Source: B4-G1 sp964393895 (GTDB lineage: Bacteria > Chloroflexota > Anaerolineae > B4-G1). Taken from it: a DNA stretch of 12,046 nt. This document shows, one piece after another, positions 1-6,255 of this stretch. The position numbers and the translations under genes were made by a program. Positions within the stretch are counted from its first letter, which is position 1; every line of letters starts with the position of its first letter. Under the pieces are notes generated by a model. That model saw only the letters and a list, made by a program, of their open reading frames with translations, was not told where the DNA came from and ran no database searches. Location: positions 1-12,046 of the forward strand of contig CAYMWP010000136.1 in the NCBI GenBank assembly GCA_964393895.1, written 5' to 3'.

Positions 1-54
1 CAACCCCGGGCACCATAGATGTCTGCCGGCGCGCTTTACCCGGTAAACAAATAC

Positions 55-83
55 GACTACTACCCCGTCCTCGGCGGCATCGA
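55..83 (+). repeat. 29-bp direct repeat, left copy
   Basis: This segment is identical to 801-829 in the same orientation, an offset of 746 bp. The two copies bracket the toxin-antitoxin pair. The right copy encodes part of the N-terminal loop of the GT4 glycosyltransferase. Confidence 0.9.
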
Positions 84-139
84 GAACCACGTCCCGTCGC
101 ACGCCCCTCTCCGCACATCAGTGAGCATATCGCGCCTGT

Positions 140-168
140 GTGCAATAGAACAGAATCTGTGATATAAT
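140..168 (+). promoter_or_regulatory. Putative promoter of the toxin-antitoxin pair
   Basis: A perfect TATAAT -10 box lies at 163-168. The best -35 with a 17-nt spacer is GTGCAA at 140-145, a weak match (3 of 6). Transcription would start near 175, leaving a very short leader that contains the GGGAGG ribosome binding site at 175-180, 7 nt before the antitoxin ATG. Confidence 0.5.
150..160. promoter_or_regulatory. Candidate autoregulatory operator (palindrome)
   Basis: The sequence ACAGA-A-TCTGT is a perfect 5-bp inverted repeat with one central base. It sits between the -35 and -10 boxes of the toxin-antitoxin promoter, where a bound repressor would block polymerase. Phd/YefM-type antitoxins usually repress their own promoter through short palindromes, so this is a reasonable operator, but it is short and could arise by chance. 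Confidence 0.35.
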
Positions 169-187
169 TCCCCTGGGAGGTAAAACG

Positions 188-490
188 ATGAGCAATACAA
201 GCGGGCGACCTAATACCCTGGTGCGGCACGACATCCGGGGAGAAGTCGCGATGCTGGTGCAACGAGTGGCGTATGATCATCGGCCGATCTTGCTGCAAAC
301 CGACGAGGGCTCGCAAGCCATCCTGGTCCCGTTTGACCCTGAACAGGCCTATTTCTGGACTCCCGAGTGGCAGGCCGCCGAGCGGGAAGTTGATGCACAA
401 CTATTGGCTGGTGATTATAAAGACTTTGCTACGATGGAGGACTTTATCGCCTCGCTCAAGGAAACACCAGACCAAACCGAGGCAGAATGA
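188..490 (+). CDS. Type II antitoxin, Phd/YefM-like
   Basis: This 100-residue protein probably neutralises the toxin encoded immediately downstream and represses the shared promoter. Residues from about 11 to 55 look like the Phd/YefM N-terminal domain: a helix carrying VAMLVQRVAY, then strands with RPILLQTD and QAILVPFDP. The tail, with WQAAEREVDAQLLAGDY and then an acidic stretch around DFATMEDFIASL, is the amphipathic, disordered region with which such antitoxins wrap their toxin. The start is supported by GGGAGG at 175-180, 7 nt upstream. The stop overlaps the toxin start by 4 nt (ATGA), the usual antitoxin-first, coupled arrangement. Codons here end in A or T more often than in the glycosyltransferase downstream, which hints at separate ancestry. 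Family assignment is from motif style and gene order; the exact subfamily is uncertain. Confidence 0.8.
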   Translation: MSNTSGRPNTLVRHDIRGEVAMLVQRVAYDHRPILLQTDEGSQAILVPFDPEQAYFWTPEWQAAEREVDAQLLAGDYKDFATMEDFIASLKETPDQTEAE

Positions 491-774
491 GGTTTCGTCG
501 TACCCCACACTTCCACGTAGCGTATAGAAAACTGCCAGCCAAGATCCAAGCCAAGGCCGATGCGGCCTTCTTGCTATTCCGTGCCGGCGCGGAACATCCT
601 CCCTTTCACTCCTCTCTTCGTATTCGCAAGATGCGCGGGTACGAATCTATCTGGGAGGGACATGTCACCTTGGGCTATGTCTTTACGTTTCACATTGAGC
701 ACGACTCTGAGACCGGCGAGACGGTCTACGTTTTCCGCAATATCGGCAAGCACGACATCTACCGCAGCCCCTGA
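487..774 (+). CDS. Type II toxin, RelE/ParE superfamily
   Basis: The product is a small basic protein of 95 residues with the RelE/ParE layout. Two N-terminal helices (KLPAKIQAKADAAFLLF) are followed by strands with LRIRKMRG, YESIWEGHVTLGYVFTF and VYVFRNIGKHDIYRSP. The closing IGKHDIY block resembles the C-terminal IGxHxxY signature common in YafQ/ParE-like toxins. Known relatives are either ribosome-dependent mRNA endonucleases (RelE, YafQ, HigB) or gyrase poisons (ParE). The C-terminal His and Tyr favour an mRNase, but I cannot settle this from sequence alone. The ATG overlaps the antitoxin stop (ATGA), and GAGG at 479-482 may act as ribosome binding site. The toxin stop lies only 2 nt before the glycosyltransferase GTG, with no terminator between, so the two genes are probably co-transcribed. 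Confidence 0.8.
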   Translation: MRFRRTPHFHVAYRKLPAKIQAKADAAFLLFRAGAEHPPFHSSLRIRKMRGYESIWEGHVTLGYVFTFHIEHDSETGETVYVFRNIGKHDIYRSP

Positions 775-776
775 CC

Positions 777-1865
777 GTGAACATCCTCCACATCTACAAG
801 GACTACTACCCCGTCCTCGGCGGCATCGAAAACCACATCCAAGTCCTGGCCGAGGCCCAGGCCGCCGCCGGTCATCGAGTCACCGTGCTGGCCTGCGACC
901 CTGGCCCGCGCACCGGCGTGGAGGGCCGTAACGGTGTACAAATCATCAAGGCCGGACGCATCGTCACAATCGCCTCCATGCCGCTCAGCCTGAGCCAGCC
1001 CATCGCCCTGGCCCGCCTGCGCCCCGACCTGGCCCACGTTCACTCCCCCTACCCGCTGGGCGAGGCCGCCAACTGGCTGCTGGGCCGGGCGCGCGCCACC
1101 GTCGTCACCCACCACTCCGACGTGGTGCGTCAGAAAGGATGGCTGCGCCTCTACAGCCCGCTCCTGCGCCGCGTCCTCCGCGCCGCCGACCGCATCATCG
1201 CCACCAGCCCCCGTTATATCGAGACCTCCCCCTGGCTGCGCCCGGTACAGGAGAAATGTATCGTCGTCCCCCTGGGAGTGGACCAGCGCCGCTTTACCCC
1301 GCCGGCGACCCACGCCGGAGGCCCGCCGACGCTCCTCTTTGTGGGCAAGCTGCGCTATTACAAGGGGCTGGACACGCTGCTGCACGGGCTGGTGAACCTG
1401 CCCGGAGCGCACCTCGACGTCGTGGGCGACGGCCCCATGCGCTCTCCCTGGGAGAACCTGGCGGTTAAGTTGGGGGTTGCTGACCGCGTCCGTTTCCTCG
1501 GGGGAGTGGACGATGCCGGGCTTGCCGAACGATACCGCCGGGCTCATCTGTTTGTTCTCCCCGCCAACGCCCGCGCCGAGGCCTTTGGCACCGTGCTTTT
1601 GGAAGCGATGGCCTCTGGATTACCCTGCATCACCACCGAGCTGGGCACCGGTACCTCATGGGTGGTGCAGGACGCCGTCACCGGTCTGGTGGTGCCTCCC
1701 CGCGACCAGCAAGCGTTGGCCCAGGCTATCCAAAGCCTCCTGACCGACTCTGCGCGCCGGGCAGCGATGGGCCGGGTCGCCCGCGCCCGCGTGGAGGCCG
1801 AGTTCACCCAGGAACGGATGATCGCGCGGGTGCAGGCAGTCTACGAAAAGACGCTCGCCGCTTGA
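777..1865 (+). CDS. Family 4 glycosyltransferase (GT-B fold)
   Basis: This 362-residue protein probably transfers a sugar from a nucleotide donor to a lipid-linked glycan at the inner face of the membrane. The N-terminal acceptor domain starts with the typical YYPVLGGIENH loop (10-20). Further on are LAHVHSPYPLGEAA and VVTHHSDVV, normal for GT4 enzymes. The C-terminal donor domain starts near LLFVGKLRYYKGLDTLL and includes VVGDGP and FLGGV. It also carries the EX7E motif at E268 and E276 (EAFGTVLLEAMASG), which contacts the donor nucleotide sugar. Length is usual for the family. The start is GTG, 2 nt after the toxin stop and with no clear Shine-Dalgarno, so translation may depend on ribosomes ending the toxin gene. 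Its neighbours make it an exopolysaccharide or envelope glycan enzyme; the sugar and linkage cannot be read. Residues 9-20 are duplicated in the relic at 19-162. Confidence 0.9.
   Translation: MNILHIYKDYYPVLGGIENHIQVLAEAQAAAGHRVTVLACDPGPRTGVEGRNGVQIIKAGRIVTIASMPLSLSQPIALARLRPDLAHVHSPYPLGEAANWLLGRARATVVTHHSDVVRQKGWLRLYSPLLRRVLRAADRIIATSPRYIETSPWLRPVQEKCIVVPLGVDQRRFTPPATHAGGPPTLLFVGKLRYYKGLDTLLHGLVNLPGAHLDVVGDGPMRSPWENLAVKLGVADRVRFLGGVDDAGLAERYRRAHLFVLPANARAEAFGTVLLEAMASGLPCITTELGTGTSWVVQDAVTGLVVPPRDQQALAQAIQSLLTDSARRAAMGRVARARVEAEFTQERMIARVQAVYEKTLAA
801..829 (+). repeat. 29-bp direct repeat, right copy (inside GT4 gene)
   Basis: This is identical to 55-83. It encodes the DYYPVLGGI part of the glycosyltransferase N terminus. 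Recombination between the two copies would remove the whole toxin-antitoxin pair and fuse the relic start to the glycosyltransferase. Confidence 0.9.
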
Positions 1866-1876
1866 TTTTTCACCCG

Positions 1877-1897
1877 TTTGGTGTAAGATACACCAAA
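1877..1897. promoter_or_regulatory. Perfect 9-bp inverted repeat before the SDR gene
   Basis: The arms TTTGGTGTA (1877-1885) and TACACCAAA (1889-1897) are perfect complements around a 3-nt AGA loop. They fill the 44-nt gap between the glycosyltransferase and the SDR gene. The right arm ends directly at the AGGA ribosome binding site (1898-1901). No T-run follows on either strand, so this is not a standard terminator. It could be an operator, an RNA hairpin tuning translation or mRNA processing, or an end of a lost mobile element. Confidence 0.6.
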
Positions 1898-1909
1898 AGG
1901 AATGATGCA

Positions 1910-2881
1910 ATGAGAATCCTCGTTACCGGCGGCGCTGGCTTCATCGGCTCCAACCTGATAGACGTTCTGATGGAGCAAGAACATGAGGTCACCGTCATAG
2001 ATAACCTCTCCGTGGGCAAAGCGAGCAACATAGAGCACCACCTGGAAAGCGACCGCTTCCACTTTGTCAACGACTCGATCCTCAACGTGGGCATGCTGGA
2101 GCGGCTCGTCCGCCAGGCCGACCTGATCTACCACCTGGCGGCCGTCGTCGGCCCCAAGTACGTCGTCGAGGATCCCCTGGGCACCATCGTCACCAACGTG
2201 CGCGGCACAGAGAACGTGCTGGAATTGGCTTTCAAGTACTGGGTCAAGACCGCCATCGCCTCCAGCTCCGAAATCTATGGCAAGTCCACCGCCGTGCCGC
2301 TCAGCGAAGACGACGACCGCATCCTCGGCTCGACCATCGTCGGTCGCTGGTCATACTCCGACGCCAAGGCGATTGACGAATACTTTGCCCTGGCCTATGC
2401 CAAAAAAGGGCTGCCGGTCGCCATAGTCCGCTACTTTAACGCCTACGGCCCCCGGCTCGACCCCAAAGGATACGGCAGTGTCATCGCCAAGTTCATCACC
2501 CAGGCGCTGCGGGACGAACCGATAACCATCTACGACGACGGAACGCAAACCCGCTGTTTCACCTTTGTGACCGACACCGTCAGGGGCACGATATTGGCGG
2601 CGACAGTCAAAGAGGCAGCCGGGCGAGTCTTTAACATCGGTTCCGAGCGAGAAACCAGTGTCAACGAACTGGCCCAAGCGATCTGCCAATTGACCGGCTC
2701 TAGCTCAGAAATCGTCCACGTGCCATACACCTCCGCCTTTGGCCCTCACTTTGAGGAAACCCGTCGCCGCGTGCCCGACGCAAGCCGTGCCAAAGAAATA
2801 CTGGGCTTTGAAGCGCAGACAAGTCTTGAGGAGGGGCTACGGCTAACATTGGACTGGTTTCAGAAATCGGCAGACTGGTAG
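1910..2881 (+). CDS. Extended SDR NAD-dependent epimerase/dehydratase or decarboxylase (nucleotide sugar)
   Basis: This 323-residue protein is an extended short-chain dehydrogenase acting on nucleotide sugars. The NAD-binding Rossmann motif GGAGFIG is at residues 7-13, with D31 closing the second strand and likely holding the NAD ribose. The catalytic triad is visible as SSS (118-120) and YSDAK (Y149, K153). The later blocks RYFNAYGPR and RCFTFVTD are typical of UDP-glucose 4-epimerases and UDP-glucuronate decarboxylases. The second is plausible because a UDP-sugar dehydrogenase lies in the same cluster, but substrate cannot be decided from sequence. I chose ATG at 1910 because AGGA (1898-1901) lies 8 nt upstream and the Rossmann motif follows directly. 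The frame is open back to 1658, but that extension overlaps the glycosyltransferase and looks like out-of-frame coding. A 9-bp hairpin precedes the gene. Confidence 0.88.
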   Translation: MRILVTGGAGFIGSNLIDVLMEQEHEVTVIDNLSVGKASNIEHHLESDRFHFVNDSILNVGMLERLVRQADLIYHLAAVVGPKYVVEDPLGTIVTNVRGTENVLELAFKYWVKTAIASSSEIYGKSTAVPLSEDDDRILGSTIVGRWSYSDAKAIDEYFALAYAKKGLPVAIVRYFNAYGPRLDPKGYGSVIAKFITQALRDEPITIYDDGTQTRCFTFVTDTVRGTILAATVKEAAGRVFNIGSERETSVNELAQAICQLTGSSSEIVHVPYTSAFGPHFEETRRRVPDASRAKEILGFEAQTSLEEGLRLTLDWFQKSADW

Positions 2882-2937
2882 ATTGAGGTGTTGGTTGTTT
2901 CCTAACTTGCCCAACTCGTAAAGTGAAGGTAACTCGA

Positions 2938-5900
2938 ATGAACTCGACCAAACTGAGCGCGTTCTGCGATAAAATCCTCGAGATTGGCTGGTTGCTGGCG
3001 GTGATCATCACCCCCCTGTTCTTTAACGTCTATTCCAGCCGCGTCTTTGAGCCGGATAAACTCACCACCCTGCGCACCGTGGCCGTCATCATGGCCGCCG
3101 TCTGGCTGGTCAAACAGATCGAGGAGCGGGCCGTCGGACGGCAAGAGGTGGGGTTCACCTGGCGCACGCCGTTGGTGCTGCCTACCATCTTTACCGTCGT
3201 CGTCTACTTGCTCAGCACCCTGCTATCCGTCACCCCCCGCGTCAGCTTTTTGGGTTCCTACCAGCGTCTGCAGGGCACGTACACGACCCTGTCATACATC
3301 GTAGTGTTCCTCATCGTCCTGCAGGGGCTGCGCACGCGCGCTCAATTGGATCGTTTGATCACGGTCATCATCATTAACAGCCTGCCCATCGCCCTCTACG
3401 GTCTCATCCAGCGCAACGGGCTGGACCCGCTGCCCTGGGGTGGGGATGTACAGAAGCGCGTGGCCGCCAATATGGGCAACGCCATTTTCGTCGCCGCCTA
3501 CCTGATCATGATCTTTCCGCTCACCGTGGGCCGCATAGCGGAGAGCTTTCAGGCCATCCTGACCGAGGAGGAGGCCAACTGGGCCGATATCCCCCGCGCG
3601 GCGGGCTATATCTTTATCGGAGCCGTCGAGTTGATCGCCATCTGGTACGCTCAAAGTCGTGGCCCGCTCCTGGGACTCATCGCCGCATCCTATTTCCTGT
3701 TCCTGCTGCTGGCCCTCTCGTCACGTACCAAGTTGGGAGCGGCATCGGCGCTGACCATCGTGACCATCATTGCCTTGGTAGTGGGCTTTTTGGCGATTGT
3801 CAACGTCCCCAACGGCCCCCTGCAATCCCTCCAGTACGCTCCCTGGATGGGACGTTTGGGCAGCGTCTTTGATTTCGAGGGCGGCACGGGCAGAGTGCGG
3901 GCGCTGATCTGGAAAGGTATGATGGACCTGATCCTGCCCCACGAGCCGATCCGCTACCCCGACGGCCACCCCGACCCGTTCAACGTCCTCAGGCCCCTGG
4001 TGGGGTACGGCCCAGAATCCGTGTACGTGGCCTACAACAACTTTTACCCACCTTTGTTGGGACACCACGAATCGCGCACTGCCTCGCCCGACCGCTCCCA
4101 CAACGAGACGCTGGATTCACTGGCCATCACGGGCCTGTTCGGCCTGAGCGCGTACCTGTGGATCTTTCTCAGCCTGTTCTATTACGGCTTCAAGTGGATC
4201 GGCCTGATAAGAGGCCACAAGCAGCGCAATCTGTTCTTTGGCCTCGTAGGTGGATTCTCGGTCGCCAGCGTCGGGTTCTTTTGGTGGTGGCAGGGCTTGC
4301 ACTTTTTCGGCGCCGCTCTCACGTTGGGCATCGCCGCCGGGATGGGAATTTACTTGGCGATCACGGCCATCATCATCTCGACCGCCGTCATCAAGTCGGA
4401 CGAGGAATCTTTGCCGCCGCTGCACCCCCATAACTTTTTACTTGTCTCGCTGCTGGCGACCTTTATGGCCCACTTTGTCGAGATCAATTTTGGCATCGCC
4501 ATCGCCTCCACGCGCACCACTTTCTGGGCCTGCGCCGGCCTGTTCGTCGTGGCCGGGCTGAACCTGATCCGCAAACGCGAGGCGGAGCCGCAGGGGCGAG
4601 AGACACAGGGCAGGGGGCAAGGGGCAAGGGGCAAGGGGCAGGAGGCAAGAGGCAGGAGGCGCACGAAGCGCCGCCAGGCCGCCCCACCCCCCGCCCAATC
4701 CGCCCTGCCCACCTGGCTGTGGTCCGTACTGACCGTGGCAATCATCGGCGGCTTTGTGCTGGGCACACTGTGCTTCGATTTCGTCACCAACGCCGAGCGC
4801 CTCGTCCAGCCCCTGCGCATCCTCTGGCGCGCCCTTACCATCCTGCCGGCCCAGGATAGCCGCGCCTCCTACGGTGCCCTGCTGATCTTTGCCCTCACCT
4901 GGGCCATGAGCGCCGTCATATTCCTCTCCGAGATGGCCAAGAGCGGGACGTTCGACGAGCGCAAGGGGGATGGAACCCTGGCGACAGTTCTGTACCTGCT
5001 GCTCTCCCCGACCGTAGGGTTCGGGCTTGGTCTGGCGCTGGCCAGCCGCCAGGCTGCAATGTTGAACGTCCAGGCCCAGACTTTGGCTGACGTGATCGCA
5101 CTGTCCGACCACGTCGCCAGTTTCCTGACCACCTACTATGTTTTCATCTTTTTCGTGCTGATCGCCGGCGGACTGACCCTCTTCCTGGGAACATCCCATC
5201 CCACCCAACAGAGCACGCAACCGTTGGGCGCAATCGCCCTCGTCGTGTTGAGCGTCCTGGTCATCGCCGTTGGCATAACGACCAACCTGCGCCCCATCCA
5301 GGCCGACATCGTCTACAAGCAGGCCGGCCCGTACGATGGCGGCGGGCAGTGGCTGGTGGCCATCGAACACTACAAGCACGCCATCGAACTCGCCATCGAA
5401 GAGGATTTCTACTACCTGTACCTGGGCCGGGCCTACCTGGAGTACGCTTCGTCCATCAGCGAACCGGTCGTGCGGGAAACGGTGCTGCGCGAGACGGAAC
5501 AAACGTTGCACGAAGCCCGCGAGATAAACCCCCTCAACACCGACCACAGCGCCAACCTGGCCCGCATGTACCGTCGCTGGATGGATTTTGCCGACGCCGA
5601 GGATCGCCAAAATCTGTTCCAGCAATCGAACGAGAACTATGCCATTGCGACCACGCTAAGCCCCCACAACGCCATCCTGTGGAACGAATGGTCGCTTCTG
5701 TACCTATCGGTGGGCGACGTGGCGCAAGCCCAGGAGAAATGTTCCCATTCGCTGGAACTGGATCCCGAGTTCGACGATACTTGGTGGAAAGTGCAGGCCA
5801 GCATCTATGCCAGCCAGAACGACGTCACCCAAACTTTGGAGACTTATGAGCGCGCGCTAGAGATCAACCCCCGCCTGGCCGACGTCTGGCTTCTGATGGG

Positions 5901-6255
5901 CGATACCTATGTGAGGCAGAACCGGTTGGAAGAAGCGATCGCATCTTATGAACGGGCGCTCGAACTGAAACCTAAACACACCCAAGCCTGGCGTATGTTA
6001 GGCTCCCTGTACGCCCAGTCTGGTCGCCTCGACCAGGCCGTCGCAGCGCTCCAACGCGCGCTAGAATTGAGCCCCGAAGCATCCGACGCCTGGGACGCCC
6101 ACCGTATGCTGGCCATCGTCTACAGTCAAATGGGCCGGAACGACGCAGCTCTCTCTCACGCCCAAATGGCGCTGGAACTGGCCCCTGAGGATCAGCGACC
6201 GGTCTTGCAAGACATAGTGGCCCAATTGCTGGCGGCGTCAGAGGTAAACCCATGA
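2938..6255 (+). CDS. O-antigen ligase/polymerase-like membrane protein with C-terminal TPR repeats
   Basis: This large protein of 1105 residues has three parts. Residues ~10-550 are a multi-pass membrane block resembling the Wzy/WaaL O-antigen ligase superfamily. It includes QSRGPLLGL, GRVRALIWKG, and a large outer loop with GYGPES and RSHNETLD (R386, H388), a place where this family keeps functional residues. A strongly basic linker (~557-580) is encoded by a heptanucleotide repeat. A second membrane block (~590-785) follows. The tail (~790-1105) holds at least five TPR units, e.g. YERALEINP, YERALELKP, LQRALELSP. Members of this family transfer or polymerise glycans from undecaprenyl carriers outside the membrane; the TPRs may bind partners. 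Start ATG 2938 has GAAGGT 7 nt upstream and is preferred over GTG 2923. The stop overlaps the next start (ATGA). Polymerase versus ligase role is not decidable here. Confidence 0.85.
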   Translation: MNSTKLSAFCDKILEIGWLLAVIITPLFFNVYSSRVFEPDKLTTLRTVAVIMAAVWLVKQIEERAVGRQEVGFTWRTPLVLPTIFTVVVYLLSTLLSVTPRVSFLGSYQRLQGTYTTLSYIVVFLIVLQGLRTRAQLDRLITVIIINSLPIALYGLIQRNGLDPLPWGGDVQKRVAANMGNAIFVAAYLIMIFPLTVGRIAESFQAILTEEEANWADIPRAAGYIFIGAVELIAIWYAQSRGPLLGLIAASYFLFLLLALSSRTKLGAASALTIVTIIALVVGFLAIVNVPNGPLQSLQYAPWMGRLGSVFDFEGGTGRVRALIWKGMMDLILPHEPIRYPDGHPDPFNVLRPLVGYGPESVYVAYNNFYPPLLGHHESRTASPDRSHNETLDSLAITGLFGLSAYLWIFLSLFYYGFKWIGLIRGHKQRNLFFGLVGGFSVASVGFFWWWQGLHFFGAALTLGIAAGMGIYLAITAIIISTAVIKSDEESLPPLHPHNFLLVSLLATFMAHFVEINFGIAIASTRTTFWACAGLFVVAGLNLIRKREAEPQGRETQGRGQGARGKGQEARGRRRTKRRQAAPPPAQSALPTWLWSVLTVAIIGGFVLGTLCFDFVTNAERLVQPLRILWRALTILPAQDSRASYGALLIFALTWAMSAVIFLSEMAKSGTFDERKGDGTLATVLYLLLSPTVGFGLGLALASRQAAMLNVQAQTLADVIALSDHVASFLTTYYVFIFFVLIAGGLTLFLGTSHPTQQSTQPLGAIALVVLSVLVIAVGITTNLRPIQADIVYKQAGPYDGGGQWLVAIEHYKHAIELAIEEDFYYLYLGRAYLEYASSISEPVVRETVLRETEQTLHEAREINPLNTDHSANLARMYRRWMDFADAEDRQNLFQQSNENYAIATTLSPHNAILWNEWSLLYLSVGDVAQAQEKCSHSLELDPEFDDTWWKVQASIYASQNDVTQTLETYERALEINPRLADVWLLMGDTYVRQNRLEEAIASYERALELKPKHTQAWRMLGSLYAQSGRLDQAVAALQRALELSPEASDAWDAHRMLAIVYSQMGRNDAALSHAQMALELAPEDQRPVLQDIVAQLLAASEVNP
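4607..4662 (+). repeat. Heptanucleotide tandem repeat (GRGGCAR)n inside the ligase-like gene
   Basis: Seven units of 7 nt follow one another from 4607 to 4655: AGGGCAG, GGGGCAA three times, GGGGCAG, GAGGCAA and GAGGCAG. A degenerate unit follows to 4662. Because 7 is not a multiple of 3, the peptide repeats only every 21 nt, giving an Arg/Gly/Gln-rich linker. The array resembles the short tandemly repeated repetitive sequences known from cyanobacteria. Confidence 0.9.
4613..4638 (+). other. Predicted G-quadruplex motif (coding strand)
   Basis: Four runs of G (5, 4, 4 and 4 bases, starting at 4613, 4621, 4628 and 4635) are separated by identical CAA loops. This fits the canonical G3+N1-7 pattern with short loops, which predicts a stable fold. 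It lies on the mRNA-sense strand, so both DNA and transcript could form it. Confidence 0.7.

Larger units (their letters stand above)
19..162 (+). pseudogene. Relic of the 5' end of a GT4 glycosyltransferase gene
   Basis: A 47-codon frame (ATG at 19, TGA at 160-162) contains the peptide DYYPVLGGIENH, which matches residues 9-20 of the intact glycosyltransferase at 777-1865. The DNA is identical over 29 nt (55-83 versus 801-829), and most bases just downstream also match (84-94 versus 830-840). Outside this block the two sequences diverge at once, and the frame stops without any further glycosyltransferase motif. The matched segment is the N-terminal GG loop of GT-B enzymes, which cannot act alone. 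I see no ribosome binding site worth calling upstream of the ATG. The simplest reading is a decayed or truncated copy of the downstream gene start, separated from it by the toxin-antitoxin pair. A remnant of a different, paralogous glycosyltransferase is also possible. The repeat is certain; its pseudogene status is inferred. Confidence 0.55.

Noticed and set aside
759..1547. 262-residue open frame on the minus strand
   Set aside because: It is antisense to the GT4 gene, with biased Gly/Val/Asp/His composition and no domain motif.
1877..1897. Inverted repeat as an intrinsic terminator
   Set aside because: No T-run follows the stem on either strand, and the downstream gene belongs to the same cluster.
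1658..1909. In-frame N-terminal extension of the SDR protein
   Set aside because: It overlaps the glycosyltransferase in another frame, is Arg/Gly/Pro-rich, and would place the Rossmann motif far from the N terminus. ATG 1910 has a good ribosome binding site.
2923..2937. GTG start for the ligase-like gene
   Set aside because: The GAAGGT at 2925-2930 overlaps this GTG and is well spaced for the ATG at 2938 instead.
4607..4662. Heptamer array as a CRISPR
   Set aside because: Units are 7 nt with no spacers, and it lies within an intact coding frame.
4438..5625. 395-residue open frame on the minus strand
   Set aside because: It lies wholly opposite the ligase-like gene, whose frame has clear membrane and TPR motifs. 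The minus-strand product is a low-complexity Gly/Gln/Asp-rich shadow typical of GC-rich DNA.
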